Below, one piece after another: positions 1 to 5,988 of a stretch of DNA of 8,160 nt. Source of the stretch: Actinomycetota bacterium. Its GTDB lineage: Bacteria > Actinomycetota > Actinomycetes > Actinomycetales > Microbacteriaceae. Numbering within the stretch: the stretch's first letter is position 1; the number at the start of each line of letters is the position of its first letter. The notes below the pieces were generated by a model, which saw only the letters and a program-made list of their open reading frames with translations, made no database searches and was not told the DNA's origin. The translations under genes were made by a program, and so were the position numbers. The DNA lies in assembly GCA_018895315.1 (NCBI GenBank), contig JAHIOK010000130.1:1-8160 (forward strand). The letters run 5' to 3'.

Positions 1-1
1 C

Positions 2-250
2 AAGCCGGCTGCATGGTTGGTGAAGAACAAAGGTGAATTCGCGGGGCACGTGGCGGTCTTCACCGCAGGTGGCAACGATCCCGGCTACGTGGCCGCAGCC
101 CAGCGCAGCGCCGATCTCGCGCAGGCGGCGGGATTCGCCGTCACGCTGGCCATCGTGCCGGGTGCCGGACACGTCGTGGACGCGATCCGGGGCGGACTGC
201 CAAGGGCCTTCAACGTGCTCTACCCGCGCCTGGGGCTGCGTGCGCCATAG
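2..250 (+). CDS. Alpha/beta-hydrolase (putative esterase), C-terminal part
   Basis: This is the 3' end of a gene that starts upstream of the window; the frame is open from base 2 to a TAG at 248-250, giving 82 residues. The visible part fits the last third of an alpha/beta-hydrolase of the putative esterase type (PF00756-like). A beta strand ending in TAGGNDPGY places an acidic residue (the D of GNDP) where these enzymes have the triad aspartate. An alternating helix/strand stretch follows, and then VPGAGHVVD supplies the probable catalytic histidine. The nucleophile elbow (GxSxG) would lie outside the window, so activity cannot be confirmed. The substrate is unknown; the family hydrolyses carboxylic esters and thioesters. 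The next gene starts 64 bp downstream on the same strand with its own ribosome binding site. The fold call is fairly secure, the precise family less so. Confidence 0.7.
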   Translation, partial: KPAAWLVKNKGEFAGHVAVFTAGGNDPGYVAAAQRSADLAQAAGFAVTLAIVPGAGHVVDAIRGGLPRAFNVLYPRLGLRAP

Positions 251-314
251 CGTGGCGGCACCCGCTGCGGCCTGACACTCGCGGTGGGGCATCGAACCGA
301 GTAGGAAGAGTCCT

Positions 315-914
315 ATGCAGTTCGAGCATCTCGGGGCGCAGCCCCGCATCCATCCGTCCGCCGTCATCGCCCCGACCGCCGTGATCAGCGGTGACGTGTC
401 GATCGGCGCGGAGTGCCAAGTGCTGCACGGTGCGGTCATCACCGCAGAAGGCGGAGCGATCACCCTCGGCGAGAGCGTCATCGTGATGGAGAACGCCCTG
501 ATCCGGGCCACCGCGGCCAACCCGGTGCACATCGCCGACCACGTGTTGATCGGGCCCATGGCGAGCATCGCCGGTGCGACCGTTGCCGAAGAGGTCTTCC
601 TCGCCACCGGCACCCGCATCTTCAACGGAGCACGCATCGGAGCGCGCAGCGAAGTGCGCATCAACGCCGTGGTGCATCTGCGCACCGTGCTGCCGGCGGA
701 GAGCGTGGTGCCGATCGGCTGGATCGCCGTGGGAGATCCCGTGCAGCTGCTCTCGCCCGACCGCCACGAAGAGATCTGGGCGGCGCAGCGCGAGCTGGAC
801 TTCCCCGGCTACGTCTTCGGTCTCGATCGCGAGACCCCCGATCTCCTGGTGCAGCTCACCGAGCGCTACGGGCGGAGTCTCTCCCGACACGCTCACGATC
901 GTCAGGTGGGCTGA
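315..914 (+). CDS. Gamma-carbonic-anhydrase-family beta-helix protein lacking the zinc histidines
   Basis: This 199-residue protein has hexapeptide-type repeats over roughly residues 12-140 (for example GDVSIG at 26-31, HIADHVLIG at 72-80, IGWIAVGDP near 133-141), which fold as a left-handed beta-helix. A short helical tail follows (RHEEIWAAQRELD), as in the YrdA/gamma-carbonic-anhydrase family. The ATG at 315 is preceded by aggaag at 303-308. Against my recollection of E. coli YrdA, the three metal-ligand positions align with R64 (YrdA MLH becomes LIR), P81 and A86 (YrdA GHKVMLHG becomes GPMASIAG). The canonical zinc site is therefore absent, and carbonic anhydrase activity by the known mechanism is unlikely. 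It could be a structural or assembly protein, or an acyltransferase-like relative with an unknown ligand. It lies 6 bp upstream of the next ORF on the same strand, possibly in one transcript. Fold confidence is high; function is unknown. Confidence 0.85.
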   Translation: MQFEHLGAQPRIHPSAVIAPTAVISGDVSIGAECQVLHGAVITAEGGAITLGESVIVMENALIRATAANPVHIADHVLIGPMASIAGATVAEEVFLATGTRIFNGARIGARSEVRINAVVHLRTVLPAESVVPIGWIAVGDPVQLLSPDRHEEIWAAQRELDFPGYVFGLDRETPDLLVQLTERYGRSLSRHAHDRQVG

Positions 915-920
915 GGCCCT

Positions 921-1216
921 GTGACGATGCCGCCGAGCGACTCCACCACCTCGACTGAACCGCGAGAGCCTCAGCCTCAAACGCCGCGGCCCGACGCCCG
1001 CGAGCATGGTCACCGGGCCTTCGGCATCGTCCTGGTCGGAATGTGCGTCGCGATCTGGTGGCCGATATCGCCGACATTCTCGGGATCATCGTCGGCATCC
1101 TCGGCGTCCCGTTCACGCTGTGGACGGTGGTCCGTGTGCTCTGGCCCGAGCTGGTGAGCGGCAACTCCGACCCGCCAGGATGCGTGCAGGAGACACCGGC
1201 GCCGACAGCCCCGTGA
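921..1216 (+). pseudogene. Small two-helix membrane protein gene with an apparent 1-base frameshift
   Basis: From GTG 921 (or ATG 927; tgagg at 912-916 lies upstream) the frame encodes a Pro/Thr/Glu-rich soluble N-terminus and then a hydrophobic helix, AFGIVLVGMCVAIWW. After about base 1061 this frame turns into a Ser-rich, low-complexity shadow ending at 1157. From about 1061 the frame two bases over reads ADIADILGIIVGILGV, then PFTLWTVVRVLWPELV, to a TGA at 1214-1216, with strongly GC-rich third positions. Adding one G after the two tgg codons at 1056-1061 joins both halves into a 98-residue protein with two membrane segments (about 33-47 and 53-75). This could be a real pseudogene or a base-calling error in a G run. 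A separate 57-residue ORF from GTG 1043 is possible but has no clear ribosome binding site. I do not recognise the family. It directly follows the carbonic-anhydrase-like gene and ends 7 bp before the convergent ppc stop. Confidence 0.55.
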
Positions 1217-1223
1217 GGAGCGC

Positions 1224-3899
1224 TCACCCGGTGTTCTGCAGGCCGGCGGCGACGCCGCTGACGGAGAGCAAGAGCAGCCGCTGCTGCTCGGGATCGGGAG
1301 AGATCGCACCCTCGGCGCCCGCGCGGAGAGCCCGCAGCGCGCGCAGCTGCAGCAACGACAGGGCGTCGACGTAGGGGCTGCGCAACTTCACCGCTCGCTG
1401 CAGGACGGGCTTGTTCTCGAGCAGTCCTTCACTGCCGGTGATCCGGATCACCCACGCCCGCGTCAGCTCCATCTCGTCCATGACGAGCGCGGCCAGGTCG
1501 TCGCGGTCACCGAGGTCGAGATAGCGGCGGGCGATGCGGGCATCGGCCTTGGCGAGACTCATGGCCACGTTGTCGATGAGCGTGCGAAAGAGAGGCCATT
1601 CGAGGTAGGCAGCCGTGAGGCGCTCCTCGTCACCGATGGCCTCCAGCGCCGTGCCGAGGCCGAACCAGCCGGCGAGGTTGATCCGTGCCTGCGTCCAGGC
1701 GAACACCCAGGGGATCGCGCGGAGATCCTCCAGCGACTCCACCGAGAGCCCGCGCCGTGCGGGGCGGGAGCCGAGGGCGAGAAGCCCGACCTCTTCCATC
1801 GGGGTCACAGTCGCGAACCACGGAGCGAAACCCGGCGCCTTCACGAGCGCGAAGAATCGATCGCGGGATGCGGTATCCATCGTCGCCGCGATATCGGCGT
1901 ACTTCGTCGCCGCATCGCTGTTGCGGGTCTCGATCGAGGGGGCGGAGGCGAGCAGGATGGCCGCGGCCACCTGGTCGATGTGCCGCATGGCGATCGCGGC
2001 ATCCCCGTAGCGCGCGAAGATGACCTCACCCTGTTCGGTGAGTTTGAAACGGCCGTCGACCGAGTGCGGGGGCTGAGCGAGGATCGCGCTGTTCGCCGGG
2101 CCGCCACCGCGACCGAGCGCACCGCCGCGGCCGTGGAAGAGCGTCAGTTCGATTCCGCTCTCGCGCGCCCACGCCGCGATGAGAGCCTGTGCCTCGTAGA
2201 GCGCAAGGGTCGCGGCGACCGGTCCGACATCCTTCGACGAGTCGGAGTAGCCGAGCATGACCTCGAGGCGTCGGTCGGTGGCCGCCAGCCGCGCGGCGAA
2301 CTCGGGATGCTCCACGATCTCAGCGAGGATGCCGGGCGCCGCCTGGAGGTCGGCGAACGTCTCGAACAGCGGCACGACGTCGAGGACGGGAGGCGTGCCG
2401 TCGGGGCCGACGGCGTACCGGGCCAGTCGGTGCACATTGGCCAGATCCTCGGCCGACTGAGTGAACGAGACGATGTAGCGACCGGCCGCCCGGGCGCCGA
2501 AGCGACGCTGGATATGGGCGACGGCGCGGAACACATCGAGCACCTCTTCCGCCTGCTCGCTGAGCTCGCCGCCCGCGTCGAGTTCGGCGAGCACCTTGGC
2601 ATGCACGGCGGAGTGCTGGCGAACCTCGAGCTCGGCGAGGTGGAAGCCGTACGTTTCAACCTGCCAGATCAGCTGCTGCACATGGCCGTAGGCCTGCCGA
2701 GCAGCCCCGCCCTGCACGAGCGAGTCCTGCACGACGCGGAGATCGGCGAGGAGATGCTCGGGATCGGGATACGCGAGGTCGGCATCCCGTGAGTGTGTTG
2801 CCGCGATCTTTCTGGCGATCAGCAGCAAGATGCGGCGGTGCGGTTCGTTGGGGGAGCGCTTGGCGATGTCGGTCGCGGCGTCTTCGTCGGCACCCTTGAG
2901 TTGACGCCAGAGCGCGAGCAGCGCATCGCTCGGGGGTGTGGTGAGGGCATCGAGGGTGAGACCGCGACCGATGCGACTCGCGGCACGCTCGAGGCCGAGC
3001 AGCACGTGCTCGCTCGCGATGCCCGCCGCCTTGCGGGTGACAGCGGCCGTCACGAACGGGTTGCCGTCACGATCACCGCCGACCCATGAGCCGACGCGCA
3101 CGAAGGGTCGCACGACCGGCGCGCGGTTGCCTACGCCCGGGCCCTGCAGGGCATCGTCGACGCGACGGTACACGTGCGGGACCGCGGTGAAGAGAGTCTC
3201 GTCGAAGACGGCCATCACCGCTCGAACTTCGTCAGTCGGCGAGGGTTTCTCCGGACGCAGGGGAGCCGTCCGCCAGAGCGTGTCGATCTCCTCGAGCATG
3301 CGGCGCTCGGCCCGCCGGTGGTCGGCACCGCCCCGCAGCGAGGCATCGTGCTCGTCGAGCAGATCGGCGAGGCGACGGATGCTGGTCGAGATCGCGCGTC
3401 GTCGCGCCTCGGTCGGGTGCGCGGTGAACACGGGATGAAAGCGCAGCCCCTGGAGTCTTTGCAGCGCGGTGTCATCGCCCACCTCGGCGGCGAGCCGCAC
3501 GAACGCCGCGGCGACCGAGTCCGCGGCATCCTCGCGGTCGGGTCGCCCGTCGCGTTCACGCAGGATGCGGACGCGCTGGTGCTCCTCGGCGAGGTTCACG
3601 AGGTGGAAGTAGCAGGTGAAGGCTCGTGCCACTTCGTCGGCGCGAGCGATCGACAGCGAGTCGGCGATCGACGCGGCCCGTTCGAACGCCTCGGAAGTCT
3701 CGTCCGTGTAGGCCTGGATCGTCGCGGCGCGCAGACGCTCGACATCGTCGAACAGGCCGGGCGATCCGCTTTCGCGCAGCACCCGCCCCAACAGCGAACC
3801 GAGCAGACGCACGTCGGCTCGCATGTTGTCGGGGATTTCCTGACCGGCCTCGAAGCGGCCGACCAGATCGATCGCTTCGGTGGGAGTGGGCTCACGCAT
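1224..3899 (-). CDS. ppc: Phosphoenolpyruvate carboxylase
   Basis: This 891-residue protein is close in length to E. coli PEPC (883). It carboxylates PEP with bicarbonate to give oxaloacetate and phosphate, refilling the TCA cycle in the cytoplasm. Landmarks in order: FTAHPTEARRR with catalytic H161 (E. coli H138); VGGDRDGNPFVT at 273-284; LGYSDSSKDVG with K556 (E. coli K546); FHGRGGALGRGGGP at 588-601 with H589, R591 and R597; FAWTQARINLAGWFGLG near 733-749; and C-terminal AAGLQNTG. The aspartate-inhibition residues of E. coli PEPC (R587, K773, R832, N881) align with R597, K784, R840 and N889, so feedback inhibition by aspartate is inferred. The plant-type N-terminal phosphorylation serine is absent. 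The ATG at 3899 has ggaag directly upstream and a candidate -10 at 3906-3911. The gene is divergent from nhaA and ends 7 bp from the convergent small gene, with no obvious terminator. Confidence 0.97.
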   Translation of the reverse strand: MREPTPTEAIDLVGRFEAGQEIPDNMRADVRLLGSLLGRVLRESGSPGLFDDVERLRAATIQAYTDETSEAFERAASIADSLSIARADEVARAFTCYFHLVNLAEEHQRVRILRERDGRPDREDAADSVAAAFVRLAAEVGDDTALQRLQGLRFHPVFTAHPTEARRRAISTSIRRLADLLDEHDASLRGGADHRRAERRMLEEIDTLWRTAPLRPEKPSPTDEVRAVMAVFDETLFTAVPHVYRRVDDALQGPGVGNRAPVVRPFVRVGSWVGGDRDGNPFVTAAVTRKAAGIASEHVLLGLERAASRIGRGLTLDALTTPPSDALLALWRQLKGADEDAATDIAKRSPNEPHRRILLLIARKIAATHSRDADLAYPDPEHLLADLRVVQDSLVQGGAARQAYGHVQQLIWQVETYGFHLAELEVRQHSAVHAKVLAELDAGGELSEQAEEVLDVFRAVAHIQRRFGARAAGRYIVSFTQSAEDLANVHRLARYAVGPDGTPPVLDVVPLFETFADLQAAPGILAEIVEHPEFAARLAATDRRLEVMLGYSDSSKDVGPVAATLALYEAQALIAAWARESGIELTLFHGRGGALGRGGGPANSAILAQPPHSVDGRFKLTEQGEVIFARYGDAAIAMRHIDQVAAAILLASAPSIETRNSDAATKYADIAATMDTASRDRFFALVKAPGFAPWFATVTPMEEVGLLALGSRPARRGLSVESLEDLRAIPWVFAWTQARINLAGWFGLGTALEAIGDEERLTAAYLEWPLFRTLIDNVAMSLAKADARIARRYLDLGDRDDLAALVMDEMELTRAWVIRITGSEGLLENKPVLQRAVKLRSPYVDALSLLQLRALRALRAGAEGAISPDPEQQRLLLLSVSGVAAGLQNTG

Positions 3900-3905
3900 G
3901 CTTCC

Positions 3906-3911
3906 ACGCTA
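3906..3911 (-). promoter_or_regulatory. Candidate -10 box of ppc, leaderless arrangement
   Basis: On the minus strand the hexamer TAGCGT fits the actinobacterial TANNNT -10 pattern. It ends 6 nt before the ppc ATG, so transcription would begin at or next to the start codon, as in leaderless mRNAs common in Actinobacteria. No good -35 is seen: the hexamer at a 17-bp spacer reads ACTTCA. An alternative is that ggaag, just before ATG, is a close-set ribosome binding site served by a promoter further upstream. Confidence 0.3.
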
Positions 3912-3914
3912 GTG

Positions 3915-3956
3915 GTGACGTGTTTCGCTGAAGTGACACCGGGGGCCCGTGTGACG
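3915..3956 (+). repeat. Three GTGAC(G/A) direct repeats at exact 18-bp spacing
   Basis: GTGACG (3915-3920), GTGACA (3933-3938) and GTGACG (3951-3956) begin exactly 18 bp apart in the 132-bp region between ppc and nhaA. They sit between the candidate -10 boxes of the two divergent genes, 4 bp from one and 7 bp from the other. Regular direct repeats in a divergent promoter region suggest an operator for a regulator that binds tandem half-sites. No regulator gene is present in the window, and three short matches could arise by chance. Confidence 0.4.
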
Positions 3957-3962
3957 GATCGC

Positions 3963-3968
3963 TACGAT
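3963..3968 (+). promoter_or_regulatory. Candidate -10 box of nhaA
   Basis: TACGAT matches the TANNNT pattern and would place the transcription start near 3975, giving a 5' leader of about 57 nt before nhaA. No -35 match is seen at 16-18 bp; a GTGACA lies 24 bp upstream, which is too far. The call rests on position and the hexamer alone. Confidence 0.3.
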
Positions 3969-4020
3969 GGATGACAGGTGTGCCGGGAAGCCTGGTCGGC
4001 GTCTTGTCGTCGACCCGTCC

Positions 4021-4028
4021 GAGGAGGA
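4021..4028 (+). promoter_or_regulatory. Strong ribosome binding site that sets the nhaA start
   Basis: gaggagga is a near-perfect Shine-Dalgarno sequence whose aggagg core ends 4 nt before the ATG at 4032. The same frame stays open upstream to an in-frame ATG at 3978, but that extension adds an Arg/Cys-rich, non-hydrophobic segment with no ribosome binding site. The start at 4032 is therefore preferred. Confidence 0.8.
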
Positions 4029-4031
4029 CCC

Positions 4032-5192
4032 ATGGCTTTGCTTCGTTCTGCACGATTTCCGGCGATTCTGCTGCTGACCGCGGCGATCGCCGGACTGGTG
4101 ATCGCCAACTCGCCGATCGGCGCCGCCGTCATCGAGTTCGCCGGCGAACACGTGGGAATACCCGGCACCCCCGTCGATCTCTCCCTCCTGCACTGGGTGT
4201 CGGACGGCTTGCTGGCGGTCTTCTTCTTCGGCGTCTCCGTCGAGCTGCAGTACGAGTTGACCCGCGGTGAACTGAGCAGCGTACGTCGGGCCATCCAGCC
4301 GGCGATCGCGGCGGCCGGCGGGGTCATCGTGCCCGTAACCGTCTATCTCGTCGTCACGGCCGGGTCCGGGCTCGAATCGGGCTGGCCTATCCCGACGGCC
4401 ACTGACGTCGCCTTCGCACTCGGCGTCCTCGCCGTGTTCGGACGTGGACTTCCAGCATCCGTCCGTGTGTTCCTGTTGGCACTGGCGATCCTGGACGACA
4501 TCGTCGGCATCGTGTTCATCGCCGTGCTGTTCGCGTCGGATGTCAATTTCGGGCTGCTTGCGACCGCTCTCCTCGGTGTGGTCGCGTTCGCGGTTCTGAG
4601 CCGGATGCTGGACGGCCGAGGCCGCGTGCCGATCGGCGTCCTCCTGGTCGTGATCGCCGTGACCGTCTGGGTGCTCGTGCTGGAATCCGGCGTGCACGCC
4701 ACGATCGCCGGCGTGCTCCTCGGGCTCGCAATGGCGCAGGAGCCGGCACTGCGCACGCGCCACGCGCTGGAGCCATGGATCAATGGCGTGATCTTGCCCG
4801 TCTTCGCGTTCTCCGCGGCGCTCGTCGTGATCCCCGAGGTCCGCGCAGGCGGGCTCTCGCCGGTGTTCTGGGGCGTCCTGATCGCTCTGCCGGTCGGCAA
4901 GGTCATCGGGATCGCCGGCGCGGGCTGGGTCGCACAGCGAATGTTCGGTCGCGTGGAATCGGGCCCGAAGCTCGCGCTCGGCGACCTGATCGCCGCGGGC
5001 GCTCTGGGCGGCATCGGCTTCACCGTTTCGCTGCTGCTGGCGAACCTGGCCTTCGCCGACGAGGCGCTCGTCCGCGACGAGGCCACGCTCGGCGTTCTCG
5101 CCGGGTCGATCATCGCGCTCGTGCTCGCGGCGGTGCTGGTGTCGATGCGCGCCCGCGCCCACCGCAGGATGCCGGTCGGAGACGCCGCATGA
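4032..5192 (+). CDS. nhaA: Na+/H+ antiporter NhaA
   Basis: This 386-residue polytopic membrane protein (E. coli NhaA is 388) exchanges cytoplasmic Na+ or Li+ for external protons and supports pH and sodium homeostasis. The transport residues are present: D125 in ATDVAFALG (E. coli D133), the pair D155-D156 in LAILDDIVG (D163/D164), and K290 in LPVGKVIGI (K300). The family signatures SGVHATIAG and GGIGFTVSLLLANLAF also match. The funnel residues differ from E. coli: E78 and E82 are kept as E71 and E75, but R81 is Y74, E252 is R243 and H256 is E247. Control by pH may therefore differ. The start at 4032 is fixed by a strong ribosome binding site. Its stop overlaps the mazG start by 4 bp (ATGA), so the two genes are probably co-transcribed and translationally coupled. 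Upstream lies the repeat-bearing region shared with ppc. Confidence 0.95.
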   Translation: MALLRSARFPAILLLTAAIAGLVIANSPIGAAVIEFAGEHVGIPGTPVDLSLLHWVSDGLLAVFFFGVSVELQYELTRGELSSVRRAIQPAIAAAGGVIVPVTVYLVVTAGSGLESGWPIPTATDVAFALGVLAVFGRGLPASVRVFLLALAILDDIVGIVFIAVLFASDVNFGLLATALLGVVAFAVLSRMLDGRGRVPIGVLLVVIAVTVWVLVLESGVHATIAGVLLGLAMAQEPALRTRHALEPWINGVILPVFAFSAALVVIPEVRAGGLSPVFWGVLIALPVGKVIGIAGAGWVAQRMFGRVESGPKLALGDLIAAGALGGIGFTVSLLLANLAFADEALVRDEATLGVLAGSIIALVLAAVLVSMRARAHRRMPVGDAA

Positions 5193-5869
5193 GTGATCTT
5201 CATCCCGCACCGAAAGACGCGTTGCGCGTGGCTGCCGAAACGATGCGCGCGGTGCGCGACCGTTGCGTGTGGACGCAGCAGATCGGGCACGACGACCTCG
5301 TTCCTTACCTGGTAGAGGAGAGCGCAGAGCTCGTCGACGCGATCGAAGAGGGCACGCGAGACGATCTGCGCGAAGAGCTCGGCGATCTGCTCTGGCAAGT
5401 ACTGTTCCACGCCGAGATCGCATCCAGAGACGCCGATGCACCGTTCGACATCGATGACGTCGCACGCGGGCTCACGGAGAAGATGGTGCGCCGGCATCCC
5501 CACGTCTTCGCGGGCGAGACCGCCGAGACTCCCGAGGAGGTGCTCGTGCTGTGGAATGCGGCGAAGGCCGCCGAAAAACACCAGCGCACGAGTGTGCTCG
5601 ACGGGGTCTCCGAGCGGATGCCGAGCCTCGCGCTGGCTCAGAAGCTCGTGGGAAAGGCTGCCCAGGTCGGCGTCTCTGCTCCTGTGCGCGACGTCCCGAA
5701 TTCCGAGGCCGAGCTCGGCGATGCGCTGCTCGCCCTGGTCGCTGAGGCACGCGTGCGCGGGTGGGACGCCGAGCGGGCCCTCCGTGAGCGGCTGCGCACC
5801 CTGCAATCCGACGTCCGCGCCGCGGAGGCACCGGCGACGGATGCGCCGAACTCCTCAGATCTGAGCTGA
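5189..5869 (+). CDS. mazG: MazG-family nucleoside triphosphate pyrophosphohydrolase
   Basis: This 226-residue protein (E. coli MazG is 263) hydrolyses NTPs/dNTPs to NMPs and pyrophosphate, a cytoplasmic house-cleaning role that removes aberrant nucleotides. The N-terminal all-alpha domain has WTQQIGHDDLVPYLVEES near residues 28-45 and the Mg2+-binding signature: EESAE (43-47) and EELGD (62-66), i.e. EExxE...ExxD. WNAAKAAEK and the VLDGVSERMPSLALAQKL linker follow, as in full MazG. The second MazG domain is cut down: after KAAQVG (157-161) the usual EExxE helix is missing and only an ELGDALLALV helix (175-184) with a charged tail remains. Activity should therefore depend on the N-terminal domain. 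The ATG lies within the nhaA stop (ATGA), which fixes the start and implies coupling. It is separated from hisS by 119 bp. Confidence 0.93.
   Translation: MSDLHPAPKDALRVAAETMRAVRDRCVWTQQIGHDDLVPYLVEESAELVDAIEEGTRDDLREELGDLLWQVLFHAEIASRDADAPFDIDDVARGLTEKMVRRHPHVFAGETAETPEEVLVLWNAAKAAEKHQRTSVLDGVSERMPSLALAQKLVGKAAQVGVSAPVRDVPNSEAELGDALLALVAEARVRGWDAERALRERLRTLQSDVRAAEAPATDAPNSSDLS
5854..5865. repeat. 12-bp perfect palindrome at the mazG 3' end
   Basis: CTCAGATCTGAG is its own reverse complement and ends one base before the mazG stop codon. It has no loop, no extended stem and no following T run, so it does not look like a terminator. A protein-binding role is possible but unsupported. The rest of the mazG-hisS gap (5870-5988) shows no clear promoter. 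Confidence 0.3.
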
Positions 5870-5988
5870 TCTCCGCGTCGCTCGGCACTCCACAGCGTTG
5901 CGGCGCCCGGATATGAGGAGGTTGGCACGGTACTTCCGTCTCGCCGACCCGGCGGATGCCGGTCTAACGGACCTGGAAGAATGGCCGG

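Noticed and set aside
210..1013. 267-codon minus-strand ORF across the carbonic-anhydrase-like gene
   Set aside because: Arg/His/Asp-rich shadow; the opposite strand has a clean beta-helix protein with a ribosome binding site.
1040..1075. Programmed -1 frameshift in the small membrane gene
   Set aside because: No X-XXY-YYZ slippery heptamer or strong downstream hairpin is visible at the junction, so a mutation or sequencing error is the simpler reading.
1980..3974. Long plus-strand ORFs (1980-2792 and 3174-3974) antisense to ppc
   Set aside because: They lie opposite a full-length PEP carboxylase with every conserved motif and have low-complexity composition, as expected of antisense frames in high-GC DNA.
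3978..4031. N-terminal extension of NhaA starting at ATG 3978
   Set aside because: The extension is Arg/Cys-rich and lacks a ribosome binding site, whereas ATG 4032 has a strong one and gives the usual family length.
3909..5465. 518-codon minus-strand ORF antisense to nhaA and mazG, and the 487-codon ORF at 4343-5806
   Set aside because: Both are Arg/Asp/His-rich or Ser/Thr/Arg-rich shadows of GC-rich genes on the other strand, with no recognisable domain; the + strand frames are clear NhaA and MazG.
5870..5988. Promoter for hisS using TTGGCA at 5922-5927 as -35
   Set aside because: The -10 positions at 17-18 bp read CGACCC or GACCCG, with no TANNNT match.
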